A DNA stretch of 64,000 nucleotides from Chloroflexota bacterium (GCA_013112685.1 JABFGC010000001.1:806001-870000); one strand, 5' to 3'. Shown: positions 18,457 to 26,767, counted from the stretch's first letter. Made by a program: numbers and translations. The notes: generated by a model from the sequence alone, not told the origin.

Positions 18457-19422
18457 ATGACTCACGACCGCGACCGGAAAAGCCTGCACGCCATCAACCT
18501 GGGGCTTGGGACCAACATCCTGCTCGCCATCGTCAAAACGACCTTCGGCGTGCTTGGGCACAGCCCCGCTTTGCTGGCGGAGGGCATCAACTCCACCTCG
18601 GATGTGGCGTATTACATCGCCGCCAGCATCTTCGTCCGCATGGCGAATAAACCCGCCGACAGCGACCATCCCTACGGGCACCGCCAGTTTGAAAGCATTG
18701 GCTCCCTGCTCATCGGTTCCTTCGTCGTCACCACCGCCCTCGCCGTCTTTTGGGACGCCGTTGACAAGGTCTGGGATTTCGTGGACGGCGTGGCGGAATT
18801 CACCAGGTCGCATCCGTTTGCGCTGTACGTGGCGCTTGGCACGGTGGCGGTCAAAATCTTCCTCACCTGGTACACCCGCAGACTGGGACGCGAGACCCAA
18901 AACCCGGTGGTTGCGGCGCTTGCCCACGATCACCGCAACGACCTGTTCTCCGCCAGTGCCGCCTCCATCGGCATCTTTCTCGGTCAGCGGGGGCTTCCGT
19001 GGGTGGATCCACTCGCGGGCGCGCTCGTGGCGCTCTTGATCCTGCGCACAGGGGTTTTCATCCTGCGCGAATCCTCCACCGACCTCATGGCGATCATCCC
19101 CAGCCATGAACTTGCCCAGCGCATCTCGGATTTGTTGAAGGGGATTGACGGAGTCAAGCAGTTGGAGGAATTGCAGGCGCACCGCTTCGGACCTCACATT
19201 GTGGTGAACCTGACCATCGGCATTGACGGCGCTTTGAGCGTTCACGAAGGCGACCGCATCGCCAGCCAGGTGGAGGAACTTCTGCTTGCATCCGTGCCGC
19301 ACGTGCGCCGGATTCACGTCCATTATCACCCTGCAGAAGAAGACCATGCCGGCCTGACGATTGACGAAATCCTCGACCAGCCGAAGAGAAACCGATCCCA
19401 TCAACCCGAGCTTTACGATTAG
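18457..19422 (+). CDS. Cation diffusion facilitator (CDF) transporter
   Basis: Proton-coupled exporter of divalent metals (Zn2+, Mn2+, Fe2+ or Cd2+). The 321-aa protein has the standard order: helices 1-2 with EGINSTSDVAYY (ion-site residues near Asn/Asp), DSDHPYGHRQFESIGSL between helices 2 and 3, the second site HDHRNDLFSA in helix 5, and a cytoplasmic C-terminal domain with RFGPHIVVNLTIGIDGALSVHEGDRIA and RRIHVHYHP. Helix 2 has N-x(3)-D and helix 5 has H-x(3)-D, the pattern of Zn/Cd-type rather than Mn-type sites. The start was chosen from a TACAAT box 7 nt upstream. Confidence 0.92.
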   Translation: MTHDRDRKSLHAINLGLGTNILLAIVKTTFGVLGHSPALLAEGINSTSDVAYYIAASIFVRMANKPADSDHPYGHRQFESIGSLLIGSFVVTTALAVFWDAVDKVWDFVDGVAEFTRSHPFALYVALGTVAVKIFLTWYTRRLGRETQNPVVAALAHDHRNDLFSASAASIGIFLGQRGLPWVDPLAGALVALLILRTGVFILRESSTDLMAIIPSHELAQRISDLLKGIDGVKQLEELQAHRFGPHIVVNLTIGIDGALSVHEGDRIASQVEELLLASVPHVRRIHVHYHPAEEDHAGLTIDEILDQPKRNRSHQPELYD

Positions 19423-19441
19423 CAGGGACGGCTCCCGCCCG

Positions 19442-19864
19442 CTACTTCTTTTTTGTCAGGAATTCGTGCATTCCCTTGAGGATCTGCTTCCACTCCGCCT
19501 CGGCATTGAACTTTCTCCGCATTTCTCCCGCCCGCTTTTGCATGGCTTCCAAAACCCGCTCATCCTCGCCCGCATCCAGCCAGAAGCCGTGAGCGTTTTC
19601 CGCGCAGGTCTCCAGTTTCAAATCGTAGAGGCGGTATTGAAACTCATCCAGTTTTGACCCGCAATGCGGACAGGGGAATTCCGTCCGCGTTTGGAAATGC
19701 ACCAGCGAGCCTTTGTGCAGGTCTTCGTCGAAGACCACATCTTCCAGTTTGTCCAGTTCGTTGAAATCCAGCCACATGCCCCGGCAGTTCGGGCAGGACT
19801 CCACCTCGAACATCCCCTTGTAGAATTTCTTCGCCAGATCAGAATTGCATTTGGGGCAGTTCAT
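19442..19864 (-). CDS. Double zinc-ribbon (zf-TFIIB-like) protein
   Basis: A 140-aa protein with two tandem zinc ribbons: MNCPKCNSDL...SCPNCRGMWLDFNELDKLE and FPCPHCGSKL...ETCAENAHGFWLDAGEDERV. The CP-C...CP-C-G-WLD-ELD pattern matches the zf-TFIIB family of small bacterial proteins. In the second ribbon the last zinc pair is changed (C-x(4)-H), so it may bind zinc through Cys and His or be degenerate. A Lys/Glu-rich helical tail ends FLTKKK. No known role; possibly nucleic-acid or protein binding. Confidence 0.85.
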   Translation of the reverse strand: MNCPKCNSDLAKKFYKGMFEVESCPNCRGMWLDFNELDKLEDVVFDEDLHKGSLVHFQTRTEFPCPHCGSKLDEFQYRLYDLKLETCAENAHGFWLDAGEDERVLEAMQKRAGEMRRKFNAEAEWKQILKGMHEFLTKKK

Positions 19865-20769
19865 TTTTCTCCATGACCATGGACAATGGACCGTTGACCA
19901 CCGCCCAATTTGCCCGTACTATTCCATCGTCTATCGTCCATCGCCAATCGTCTGTCGTCCATCGGCAGACAAAGCTCCACCAAATCCTCGACCATTGCCT
20001 CATTCGGCTTCAACCCCAACCAGACCAAAAACTCTGCGTTTCCTTTCGGTCCCAGCAGCGGCGACCTGACCAACCCTCGCAGACCGAAGCCTTCATTTTT
20101 CGCAAAAGTCAGCACATCCACCAGCACCTGCCGGTGCACTTCCGGGTCGCGGATGACGCCGTCGCCGCGCGAGACCTCCTTTTTGCCTGCCTCGAATTGC
20201 GGTTTTATCAAGGCAACAATGCTTCTTTCATCTTTCTTCTTTCCATCGTCAACGAAAGAGGAACGAGGAAAGAACCATTTGCGGATGGCGGGAAGGAGCG
20301 TTTTTAAAGAAATGAACGACGCATCCACCGTGACCAGATCAATCTTCTCCGGCAGGGATTCCACAAAGCGCGCATTGGTCTCTTCCATCACCGTCACGCG
20401 CGGATCATTTCGTAATTTCCAATGCAGGATTCCCTTGCCCACGTCAATCGCGTAGACCTTCGCCGCGCCGCGCTGGAGCAGGCAATCGGTAAAGCCGCCG
20501 GTGGATGCGCCCACGTCGGCGCAGGTGAAACCGCTCACATCAATGCCGAAGGCATCCAGCGCGCCTTCGAGTTTTTCTCCGCCGCGCGAAACGAAACGCG
20601 GACCGGAATCCACCGTCAGCGGGGCATCAGGCTGAATGGGCGTGGCAGGCCTGAGCGCGACCTGACCCGCAACGCGTACTTGTCCCGCCATGATCAACGC
20701 CTGCGCTTTGGCGCGCGAGTCCGCCAATCCTCTTTCCACCAGCAGGACATCCAGACGAACCTTGGGCAT
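19861..20769 (-). CDS. tlyA: TlyA-family RNA 2'-O-methyltransferase / hemolysin
   Basis: N-terminal S4 RNA-binding domain (RLDVLLVERGLADSRAKAQALIMAGQV) followed by an FtsJ-like methyltransferase domain (CADVGASTGGFTDCLLQRGA, SAM site; VTVDASFISLKTLLPAI; LIKPQFEAGK). In other bacteria it methylates 16S/23S rRNA. Two oddities: a charged insertion (about residues 168-182) between PAIRKWFFP and ERSIVALIKPQ, and a C-terminal tail with a doubled MDDRR motif. Both are encoded by repeat-like DNA (tcgtccatcg units), so repeats have extended the protein. It starts back to back with the UbiA gene, each with its own -10 box. Confidence 0.88.
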   Translation of the reverse strand: MPKVRLDVLLVERGLADSRAKAQALIMAGQVRVAGQVALRPATPIQPDAPLTVDSGPRFVSRGGEKLEGALDAFGIDVSGFTCADVGASTGGFTDCLLQRGAAKVYAIDVGKGILHWKLRNDPRVTVMEETNARFVESLPEKIDLVTVDASFISLKTLLPAIRKWFFPRSSFVDDGKKKDERSIVALIKPQFEAGKKEVSRGDGVIRDPEVHRQVLVDVLTFAKNEGFGLRGLVRSPLLGPKGNAEFLVWLGLKPNEAMVEDLVELCLPMDDRRLAMDDRRWNSTGKLGGGQRSIVHGHGEK

Positions 20770-20775
20770 GAAAAT

Positions 20776-20781
20776 ATTGTA
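20776..20781 (-). promoter_or_regulatory. -10 box for tlyA, probably leaderless
   Basis: TACAAT on the minus strand, 6 nt before the tlyA ATG; only 5 bp separate it from the opposite-facing box of the UbiA gene. Confidence 0.55.
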
Positions 20782-20786
20782 TCAGG

Positions 20787-20792
20787 TAAAAT
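20787..20792 (+). promoter_or_regulatory. -10 box for the UbiA-family gene, probably leaderless
   Basis: TAAAAT, 6 nt before the ATG at 20799. Confidence 0.5.
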
Positions 20793-20798
20793 AGCCCC

Positions 20799-21668
20799 AT
20801 GTTTAGCGCCCTGTTCAAAACCATGCGCCCGCGCCAATGGACGAAGAACATCTTCGTCTTCGCGGCGCTGGTCTTCGACAAACAACTTTTTGCAGCAGAT
20901 TCGTTCCTGCGCACGCTCGCAGGCTTTGCGTTGTTCTGCCTCATTTCATCCAGCGTGTACCTCTTCAACGACCTCGCCGATGTGGAAGCCGACCGCCAGC
21001 ACCCGGAAAAGAAACACCGTCCCATCGCTTCGGGCAAACTGCCTGTGAGCGCGGCATGGATCGCCGGGGTTTTGCTGGTTGTCGTTACATTCACGCTTGC
21101 CTGGTTTCTTTCGCCCGGGTTTGAATTCGTCGTCGTCCTTTATTTCTTCATCAATATGGCGTATTCCAAGTGGCTCAAGCACATCCCGATTTTGGACGTG
21201 CTCATCATTGCGGCGGGCTTCGTCCTGCGCGTCCATGCGGGCGTCACGCTGATTGACGTGGAACGCTTCTCGCCCTGGCTCTACGTGGTGATGACCCTGC
21301 TCTCGCTCTTCCTCGGCTTCGGCAAGCGGCGCGCCGAACTTGCCCTGCTGGCGCACGGCGCAGGCTCGCACCGCAAAGTGCTCGACGGTTACACCCTGCC
21401 GCTGCTCGACCAATACATCATGATCGTCTCCGGCACGACCATCGTGGCGTATTCGCTTTACACCTTCTCCGCGCCCAACGTGCCGGATAACCACAGCATG
21501 ATGCTCACCATCCCATTCGTGGTGTATGCCATCTTCCGGTACCTTTACCTGATCGAGGTGAAACACGCGGGCGGCGCGCCGGAGGAGATCCTGCTCTCCG
21601 ACCGCCCGTTCCAGATTGCAATGATCCTATGGGGAGCCGCCGTCCTGGCGATCTTCTATTTCTCGTGA
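20799..21668 (+). CDS. UbiA-family prenyltransferase, decaprenyl-phosphate phosphoribosyltransferase-like
   Basis: Membrane prenyltransferase of 289 aa. Features: TMRPRQWTKNIFVFAALVF at the N-terminus, the first Asp-rich motif NDLADVEADRQHPEKKHRPIASGKLP, and GFVLRVHAGV plus DQYIMIVSGTTIVAYSLYTF. The RPRQWTKN and KHRPIASG signatures match the branch that attaches phosphoribose to polyprenyl phosphate (in mycobacteria the first step to decaprenyl-phosphoryl-arabinose). Its stop overlaps the GTG start of mevalonate kinase by 4 nt (GTGA), so the isoprenoid-precursor and prenyl-lipid genes are translationally coupled. The acceptor here is inferred. Confidence 0.88.
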   Translation: MFSALFKTMRPRQWTKNIFVFAALVFDKQLFAADSFLRTLAGFALFCLISSSVYLFNDLADVEADRQHPEKKHRPIASGKLPVSAAWIAGVLLVVVTFTLAWFLSPGFEFVVVLYFFINMAYSKWLKHIPILDVLIIAAGFVLRVHAGVTLIDVERFSPWLYVVMTLLSLFLGFGKRRAELALLAHGAGSHRKVLDGYTLPLLDQYIMIVSGTTIVAYSLYTFSAPNVPDNHSMMLTIPFVVYAIFRYLYLIEVKHAGGAPEEILLSDRPFQIAMILWGAAVLAIFYFS

Positions 21669-22615
21669 AAGCCTCCGCCCCCGGCAAGATCATCCTCTTC
21701 GGCGAACATGCCGTCGTCTACGGGCGCCCTGCGCTGGCTGTGCCTGTCAACCAGGTGCAGGTGGATGTGGAAGTGTTGAACTCGTCCGCCCAGGGGGTTT
21801 GGATTCACGCCCCCATCATTGACCTGCACGCCGAACTCTCCACGCTTCCCCCCGACCATCCAATTGGTTCTGTTATTCTGAAAGTTTTATCCTCACCCTT
21901 CTTGCCCCCCTCTCCCTCTGGGAGAGGGGCTGGGGGTGAGGACGGAATCGAGATTCGCATTTCCTCCACCATTCCCGTCGCTTCGGGACTTGGCTCCGGC
22001 GCGGCGGTCTCGGTTGCAATAATCTGCGCCCTTTCTTCTTTCCTTAACCGTCCTCTTACCAACGAGCAAATAAACGAACTGGTCTTCGAAACCGAGAAAC
22101 TTCATCACGGCACGCCTTCGGGGATAGACAACACCGTCATCACCTACAACATGCCGGTGTATTACATCAAAGGCAAGCCGATAGAGACCTTCAAGCCGGG
22201 CAAACCGTTCACCATCGTCATCGGCGATACAGGCATCCCCGCGCCGACGAAAGAGTCTGTGGGCGATGTCCGCCGCCTGTGGCTGAGGGACACGAATCGC
22301 TTCGAAACGCTGTTCAACGAAGTGGCGCAAATCTCCACGATGGCGCGTCATTTCATCGAAACCGGGCGTCCCGAACTGCTCGGCGAATTGATGGATCACA
22401 ACCACGAACTCCTCCAGCAAATGACCGTCTCATCGCCGGAGTTGGATGCCCTCGTCCATGCCGCGCGGAAGGCGGGCGCGCTCGGAGCCAAACTCAGCGG
22501 AGGAGGCCGCGGGGGCAACATGATCGCGTTGGTGGAGCAGGCGCGGGCGGAGTCTGTGGCGCAGGCTCTTCAATCCGCCGGCGCAAAACGGACGATCATC
22601 ACGGAAATCAAGTAA
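21665..22615 (+). CDS. Mevalonate kinase (GHMP family)
   Basis: Phosphorylates mevalonate with ATP in the mevalonate route to isoprenoids. The protein starts (GTG) MKASAPGKIILFGEHAVVYGRPALA, the family motif I; motif II is IPVASGLGSGAAVSVAI and motif III is GALGAKLSGGGRGGNMIAL. A TPSGIDN segment carries the catalytic Asp. A 17-residue Gly/Ser/Pro insert around residues 76-92 is encoded by a dispersed palindromic repeat (21891-21941) that keeps the frame. The gene overlaps UbiA by 4 nt and is followed after 8 nt by a membrane protease, suggesting one transcript. Confidence 0.93.
   Translation: MKASAPGKIILFGEHAVVYGRPALAVPVNQVQVDVEVLNSSAQGVWIHAPIIDLHAELSTLPPDHPIGSVILKVLSSPFLPPSPSGRGAGGEDGIEIRISSTIPVASGLGSGAAVSVAIICALSSFLNRPLTNEQINELVFETEKLHHGTPSGIDNTVITYNMPVYYIKGKPIETFKPGKPFTIVIGDTGIPAPTKESVGDVRRLWLRDTNRFETLFNEVAQISTMARHFIETGRPELLGELMDHNHELLQQMTVSSPELDALVHAARKAGALGAKLSGGGRGGNMIALVEQARAESVAQALQSAGAKRTIITEIK
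21891..21941. repeat. CCTCACCC...GGGTGAGG palindromic repeat inside mevalonate kinase
   Basis: An inverted repeat (cctcaccc ... ccctctccct-ctgg-gagagggg ... gggtgagga) lies in frame within the coding region. The same element is found twice in the RNA methyltransferase gene (29775-29811, 30018-30088) and upstream of thrS (25131-25170). Confidence 0.85.
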
Positions 22616-22623
22616 CTCCTCCG

Positions 22624-23235
22624 ATGAAGTCGAAATGGATCGCCCCAATCCTGCCCTACCTTGCGGTGTGGGCGGGATTCTTTATGTTCAATAACGCCTG
22701 GCTGACGCTGCTTGGGTTTCACCTGGCGATTCTTCTGACGCTGCTCTGGCTGCGCCCGGCGCTGCGAATCGGAACGCTCTTCAAAACTACGAAGCCGAAA
22801 TACATCGTAGTCAGCCTGCTGGTGGGCGCTTCGAGCGGAATCGGCTTGTACTTTTTGTGGGATGTATTCAGCGCCGCAAAGGATTTGCGTGAACAGTTGC
22901 TGCGGCTCGATTTGAACCCATCCACCTGGGCAGGATTCATTGCTTATTTTTCGCTGGTAAACCCGTTCATCGAAGAATACTTCTGGCGTGGCGCGTTGGG
23001 AAGCGTTTCAAGGCAATTGTATGTCGGCGATTTGGTTTATGCTGGATATCACGTCCTGGTAGTCTGGGACAAAGTCCCCGCGTACTCGATCTTGATCATG
23101 CTGGCGGCGCTCGTCTTTGCGGGCTGGTTCTGGCGGCAGGTTTCCCGCAAAGACGGCGGCTTGTTCGCACCCGCGCTCGGTCACATGGCGGCGGATTTTT
23201 CGATTTTGATGACCGTTTATTTGAAGACAACTTGA
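22624..23235 (+). CDS. CPBP-family intramembrane metalloprotease
   Basis: A 203-aa polytopic membrane protein. The family's first motif EExxxR is present as EEYFWRG (near residue 122) and further signature His residues appear in AGYHVLVVW and in GHMAADF near the C-terminus, as in Rce1/CPBP glutamic-type intramembrane proteases. Substrates in this family range from prenylated proteins to bacteriocins. Position directly after UbiA-family and mevalonate kinase genes may hint at prenyl-linked substrates, but this is conjecture. Confidence 0.85.
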   Translation: MKSKWIAPILPYLAVWAGFFMFNNAWLTLLGFHLAILLTLLWLRPALRIGTLFKTTKPKYIVVSLLVGASSGIGLYFLWDVFSAAKDLREQLLRLDLNPSTWAGFIAYFSLVNPFIEEYFWRGALGSVSRQLYVGDLVYAGYHVLVVWDKVPAYSILIMLAALVFAGWFWRQVSRKDGGLFAPALGHMAADFSILMTVYLKTT

Positions 23236-23298
23236 GCATGTGAATATCACGCGGCGTCTATTCACAGGGACAGTCTCCAATCTCCAGTCTCTCTTTTC

Positions 23299-25110
23299 TC
23301 ACAACTCCTTTGCCCTTCTCGCAATCCGATCCTTTGCCCGCGCAATGAACTCATCCAATGCGATGTTGTTCTGCTGGCTTCCATCTCTCGCGCGGAGCGA
23401 GACCTGATTCGCCGCCATCTCGTCCTTGCCGACGACGATCATGTACGGGACTTTCATCAACTGCGCCTGGCGGATCTTCGCGTTCATGCGCTGGGAGGAA
23501 ACGTCGGCGCTGGCGCGGATGCCGTTTTCGCGCAGTTGTTTTGCGATGCTTTCCGCGTATTCGTTCTGCGCATCGGTGATGGAGATGACGCGCACCTGTT
23601 CGGGCGAAAGCCAGACCGGGAAGCTGCCCGCGTAATGCTCGAGCAGGAAGCCGATCATACGCTCGTGCGTGGAGAGCGGCGCGCGGTGGATGCACAGCGG
23701 CATCTCGTCCTGGCCGTCCTTGTTCGTGAACTTCAAGTCGAAGCGGGCAGGCTGGGCAAAATCCACCTGGTTCGTCGCCAGCGTGAACTCGCGCCCGATG
23801 GCGGACCAAATCTGCACGTCAATTTTGGGACCGTAGAAGGCGGCTTCGTCCTCCACTTCCTCATACGGGACGTTGCCATTGTCCATGGCGCGGCGTACCA
23901 TGTCCTCCGTCTTGATCCAGAGGCGTTCGTTGTCCACGTACTTTTTGCCAAGCCCCGCCTTGCTGTGCTTCGAGAAGCGCATCACATATTTTTCGATGCC
24001 GAACAGTTCGAAGTATTTCAGGTAGAGGTCAATCACGCTCAGGAATTCCTCTTCAAACTGGTCTTCCGTGACGTAAATATGGGCGTCGTTCATTTGCATC
24101 GAGCGGACGCGCATCAAGCCGAACAGTTCGCCGGATTTTTCGTAGCGGTAGCACGTGCCGTACTCGGCGAGGCGCAGCGGAAGTTCTCGGTAGGAGCGTC
24201 CCTTCGAGCCGAAGATTTTGTGGTGCATGGGGCAGTTCATCGGTTTGACATAATACTTTACGCCTTCCAATTCCATTGGCGGGTACATGCTTTCTGCGTA
24301 ATAGGGCAGGTGTCCCGAACGCAGGAAGAGGTCTTCCTTCGTCACGCTCGGCGTGCGGACGCGCACATAGCCTGCCCGCTCTTCTATTTCCTTGGCGAGT
24401 TTTTCGAGTTCTTCGATCATCACACCGCCGTTCGGCAGCCACAAGGGAAGACCGGGACCGACCTCCTCATCGAAGATGAAAATCTCCAGTTCCTTGCCCA
24501 GTTTGCGGTGATCGCGCTTTTTCGCCTCTTCCAACTGGTGGAGATACTCCTCCAGTTGTTTTTTGTTCTCCCATGCCGTGCCGTAGACGCGCTGTAACTG
24601 CTTGTTGTTTTCGTCGCCGCGCCAGTACGCGCCCGCAATGGACATTAACTTGAACGCATCGGGCTTGATCTCCTTCGTGTTCTCCACGTGCGGACCGCGG
24701 CACAAGTCCGTGAACGTGTCGTGCTGATAAATGGAGATTTCGGGCTTTTCATTCAACGGATTGCCATATTCGTCGAAGCCGCCTTTTTCCAAGCCTTCGA
24801 TCAACTCCAGTTTATACGGCTGGTCGGCAAAGATTTTCTTCGCCTCTTCCGCCGAGATGACCGTCTTCTTGAACTCGTGCCTGCCCTGCACGATCTGGCG
24901 CATCCGCTTTTCGACCTGTTCCAGGTCTTCCGGCGTGAGGTTGCGCGGTAAATCGAAGTCGTAATAGAAGCCGTTCTCCACGGGCGGACCGATGGTGATC
25001 TTCCCGTCGGGGAACAATTCCAGCACGGCTTGCGCCATCACATGCGCCGCCGAGTGACGGACTTTGTACAGATAAGAGTCTTCGTATCGTTCCTGTTTTT
25101 GTTGCGACAT
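23299..25110 (-). CDS. thrS: Threonyl-tRNA synthetase
   Basis: Charges tRNA-Thr. The 603-aa protein starts directly at the N2 editing domain (HSAAHVMAQAVLELFP with the HxxxH zinc site; ...LCRGPHV), then the class II catalytic core (motif 2 RLAEYGTCYRYEKSGEL, zinc-binding Cys in PMNCPMHH, motif 3 HRAPLSTHERMIGFLLEHYAG) and the C-terminal anticodon-binding domain (VRVISITDAQNEYAESIA). The N-terminal TGS domain found in many ThrRS proteins is absent, making it about 40 aa shorter than E. coli ThrS. Expression is controlled by a T-box leader upstream. Confidence 0.97.
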   Translation of the reverse strand: MSQQKQERYEDSYLYKVRHSAAHVMAQAVLELFPDGKITIGPPVENGFYYDFDLPRNLTPEDLEQVEKRMRQIVQGRHEFKKTVISAEEAKKIFADQPYKLELIEGLEKGGFDEYGNPLNEKPEISIYQHDTFTDLCRGPHVENTKEIKPDAFKLMSIAGAYWRGDENNKQLQRVYGTAWENKKQLEEYLHQLEEAKKRDHRKLGKELEIFIFDEEVGPGLPLWLPNGGVMIEELEKLAKEIEERAGYVRVRTPSVTKEDLFLRSGHLPYYAESMYPPMELEGVKYYVKPMNCPMHHKIFGSKGRSYRELPLRLAEYGTCYRYEKSGELFGLMRVRSMQMNDAHIYVTEDQFEEEFLSVIDLYLKYFELFGIEKYVMRFSKHSKAGLGKKYVDNERLWIKTEDMVRRAMDNGNVPYEEVEDEAAFYGPKIDVQIWSAIGREFTLATNQVDFAQPARFDLKFTNKDGQDEMPLCIHRAPLSTHERMIGFLLEHYAGSFPVWLSPEQVRVISITDAQNEYAESIAKQLRENGIRASADVSSQRMNAKIRQAQLMKVPYMIVVGKDEMAANQVSLRARDGSQQNNIALDEFIARAKDRIARRAKEL

Positions 25111-25130
25111 TTTCGCTTCCTTTCTTTTTT

Positions 25131-25170
25131 CCTCTCCCTGTCTGTGTGGGAGAGGGGCAGGGGTGAGGGA
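25131..25170. repeat. CCCTCTCCC...GGGTGAGGG repeat between T-box and thrS
   Basis: Fourth copy of the palindromic element seen inside mevalonate kinase and the RNA methyltransferase; here it lies in the 5' leader just upstream of the thrS start codon. Confidence 0.75.
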
Positions 25171-25171
25171 A

Positions 25172-25460
25172 AATAAAAAAATTCTCGCCCGAACACGGGG
25201 CGAGAATTCAATTCACGCGGTTCCACCCGAATTGTAGCGCAAGATTAATCTTGCGTTACATCTCTTCAGCCTCTAACGGAGCCACCCGTTTTCCATACTA
25301 ACTGATCACTGCTCACTGGCTACTGAACACTGATCACTGTTCCGTTCCATGCTCGCGAGGGGTTTTCCGTGATTTTCCCTGGAAGAGATTCTCAATCAAC
25401 GATCTCTTCTCTCTGTCAGGGTTTGACCACGTACTCGTCTCGGTCAACGCTTCGGTACTT
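25172..25460 (-). ncRNA. T-box riboswitch leader of thrS
   Basis: Read on the minus strand, the leader contains the diagnostic T-box GGGTGGAACCGCG (25216-25228), which pairs with the end of uncharged tRNA, followed by a strong terminator hairpin (ATTCTCGCCCCGTGTTCGGGCGAGAAT) and a T-rich tract at 25171-25180. A Stem-I-like pairing (TTGACC ... GGTCAA, ~25425-25445) with a GAGACGAGTA segment lies at the 5' part. Uncharged tRNA-Thr should favour the antiterminator. About 45 bp of gatcactg-type repeat (25299-25342) appears inside the leader between Stem I and the T-box. The 5' limit is approximate. Confidence 0.88.
25299..25342. repeat. gatcactg-type tandem repeat within the T-box leader
   Basis: Degenerate copies of actgatcactgctcactgg / ctgaacactgatcactg. 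The same units form an array after ssb at 61353-61412. Confidence 0.65.
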
Positions 25461-25506
25461 GTGTACCTGTATACCTGATTACCTTTTTACTTGCTTACGA
25501 ACCCAG

Positions 25507-25580
25507 TGGGCGAGATAGGGCTCGAACCTACGACCTCTGCTATGTCAAAGCAGTGCTCTAACCAACTGAGCTACCCGCCC
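25507..25580 (-). tRNA. tRNA-Val (GAC)
   Basis: Full cloverleaf: acceptor GGGCGGG/CTCGCCC (one G-U), D-arm TAGCTCAGTTGGTTAGAGC, anticodon stem CTGCT/AGCAG with loop TTGACAT (anticodon GAC), T-arm GGTTCGAGCC. The discriminator is A and CCA is not encoded. It lies just upstream of the thrS leader on the same strand. Confidence 0.95.
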
Positions 25581-25627
25581 GAAGGACTGACATTATAACG
25601 AGAGAGGGCGGATTTGGCAATACGCTT

Positions 25628-26647
25628 CTAAACGGCTTTGGAAATGATGAGCGTCACGTCGTCCGCCAGCGGCGCGCCGTTGGTATGCTCGCCGAGGGCT
25701 TTCAAAATGGCTTGGATCATTTGCTCCGCTGAGGCGCCCGAATTCTGTCGGATGATGTGTGCAAGCTGGTCCTCGCCCCACAGCAGTCCCTCCGGGCTTA
25801 CCGCCTCCGTGATTCCGTCGGTATAAAGGATGAAGACGTCTCCCGGCTGTAACTCCGCTTCTTCCATGTGCAGGGAGAAGCGCTCCACCAACCCGACGGC
25901 AGGACCCGTTGGGCGCAGCCAAACCTCCTCGTCCGTTGCGACGCGGTAGAGATACGCGGAACTGTGACCCGCGTTTGCGTACGTCATGATCCGGGATTTT
26001 GGGTCATATTTCCCAAGAAAGATCGTCACAAACGTTGTGAAGTTGATGTTGTGGATGTAAAGCCGGTTGATGCGCTCCAATGCCGCCAGCGGCGAGTCGG
26101 TCTCCGGGATCAGCGTATGGAACGCCGTTTGCAGGCTGCTCATGAACATCCCGGCGGAAACCCCGTGCCCGCTCACGTCGGCGATCACGATTCCGTGTGT
26201 CCCATCCTTGAAATCAACGAAGTCGAAATAATCGCCGCCCACAATTTGCGCCGGACGGCTGAACGCGGAAATGTTCATTCCGGCAAGTGTGGGAATCTGT
26301 TTTGGCAGAAGTCCGCGCTGGATGATTTGCGACATCTGCAATTCACTTTCCAATTGCCGAAGTTCTTCATCCGAAAAATGACCGAGACAGACCGCGGACG
26401 TGTAGTCCATTTGCAGTAATTGAGGCTCGACCGTATGGTGACAAATTTTGCACACGCCAAACGTGCCGTCCTTGATGCTCTCCAGCGTTTCGTCAATCAC
26501 GTGTAAATGTTCCTCAATGGCGGATTCATCCTTAAGCCCAAGGCACGCCTTTCGTTTTTCTTCAGGCGTTGTCTCCAGCCATTGGGTCAGGTTTACCTGT
26601 GCCTGTTGAAGCCTGGAATTCACTTCATCGTAAAGTTGGTCTTTCAT
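25628..26647 (-). CDS. SpoIIE/RsbU-type PP2C phosphatase with N-terminal DksA/TraR-like zinc finger
   Basis: The 339-aa protein begins with a helical hairpin (residues 1-50) and a zinc finger GVCKICHHTVEP...AVCLGHF (~65-95), both typical of the DksA/TraR fold. A linker helix (SDEELRQLESELQMSQIIQRGLLP) leads into a SpoIIE catalytic domain: GGDYFDFVDFKDG, IADVSGHGVSAGMFM, YANAGHSSAYLY and VFILYTDGITEAV, carrying the Asp metal ligands. SpoIIE enzymes usually dephosphorylate anti-sigma-factor antagonists, so it may be a stress-pathway switch with redox or zinc sensing; no partner is next to it. I use the ATG at 26647 (MKDQLYDE); a strong promoter is 40 nt upstream. Confidence 0.88.
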   Translation of the reverse strand: MKDQLYDEVNSRLQQAQVNLTQWLETTPEEKRKACLGLKDESAIEEHLHVIDETLESIKDGTFGVCKICHHTVEPQLLQMDYTSAVCLGHFSDEELRQLESELQMSQIIQRGLLPKQIPTLAGMNISAFSRPAQIVGGDYFDFVDFKDGTHGIVIADVSGHGVSAGMFMSSLQTAFHTLIPETDSPLAALERINRLYIHNINFTTFVTIFLGKYDPKSRIMTYANAGHSSAYLYRVATDEEVWLRPTGPAVGLVERFSLHMEEAELQPGDVFILYTDGITEAVSPEGLLWGEDQLAHIIRQNSGASAEQMIQAILKALGEHTNGAPLADDVTLIISKAV

Positions 26648-26686
26648 GTAAGCCTCTCGATACAACCGAAAAGAACTTGTGTTCTA

Positions 26687-26715
26687 ATTTTAGCACAATG
26701 AAAAATTGGAATCAA
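26687..26715 (-). promoter_or_regulatory. Sigma-70-like promoter of the SpoIIE-type gene
   Basis: On the minus strand: -35 TTGATT (26710-26715), exactly 17 bp, then -10 TAAAAT (26687-26692). It lies between the phosphatase gene and the IS element. Confidence 0.65.
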
Positions 26716-26767
26716 GGTCGTTGCTTTATAAGACGAGCCATTACCCGTTCCCCTTACGACAACGTAA

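Noticed and set aside
23536..24597. 353-aa plus-strand open frame antisense to thrS
   Set aside because: thrS is certain from its motifs; the antisense frame has no family resemblance.
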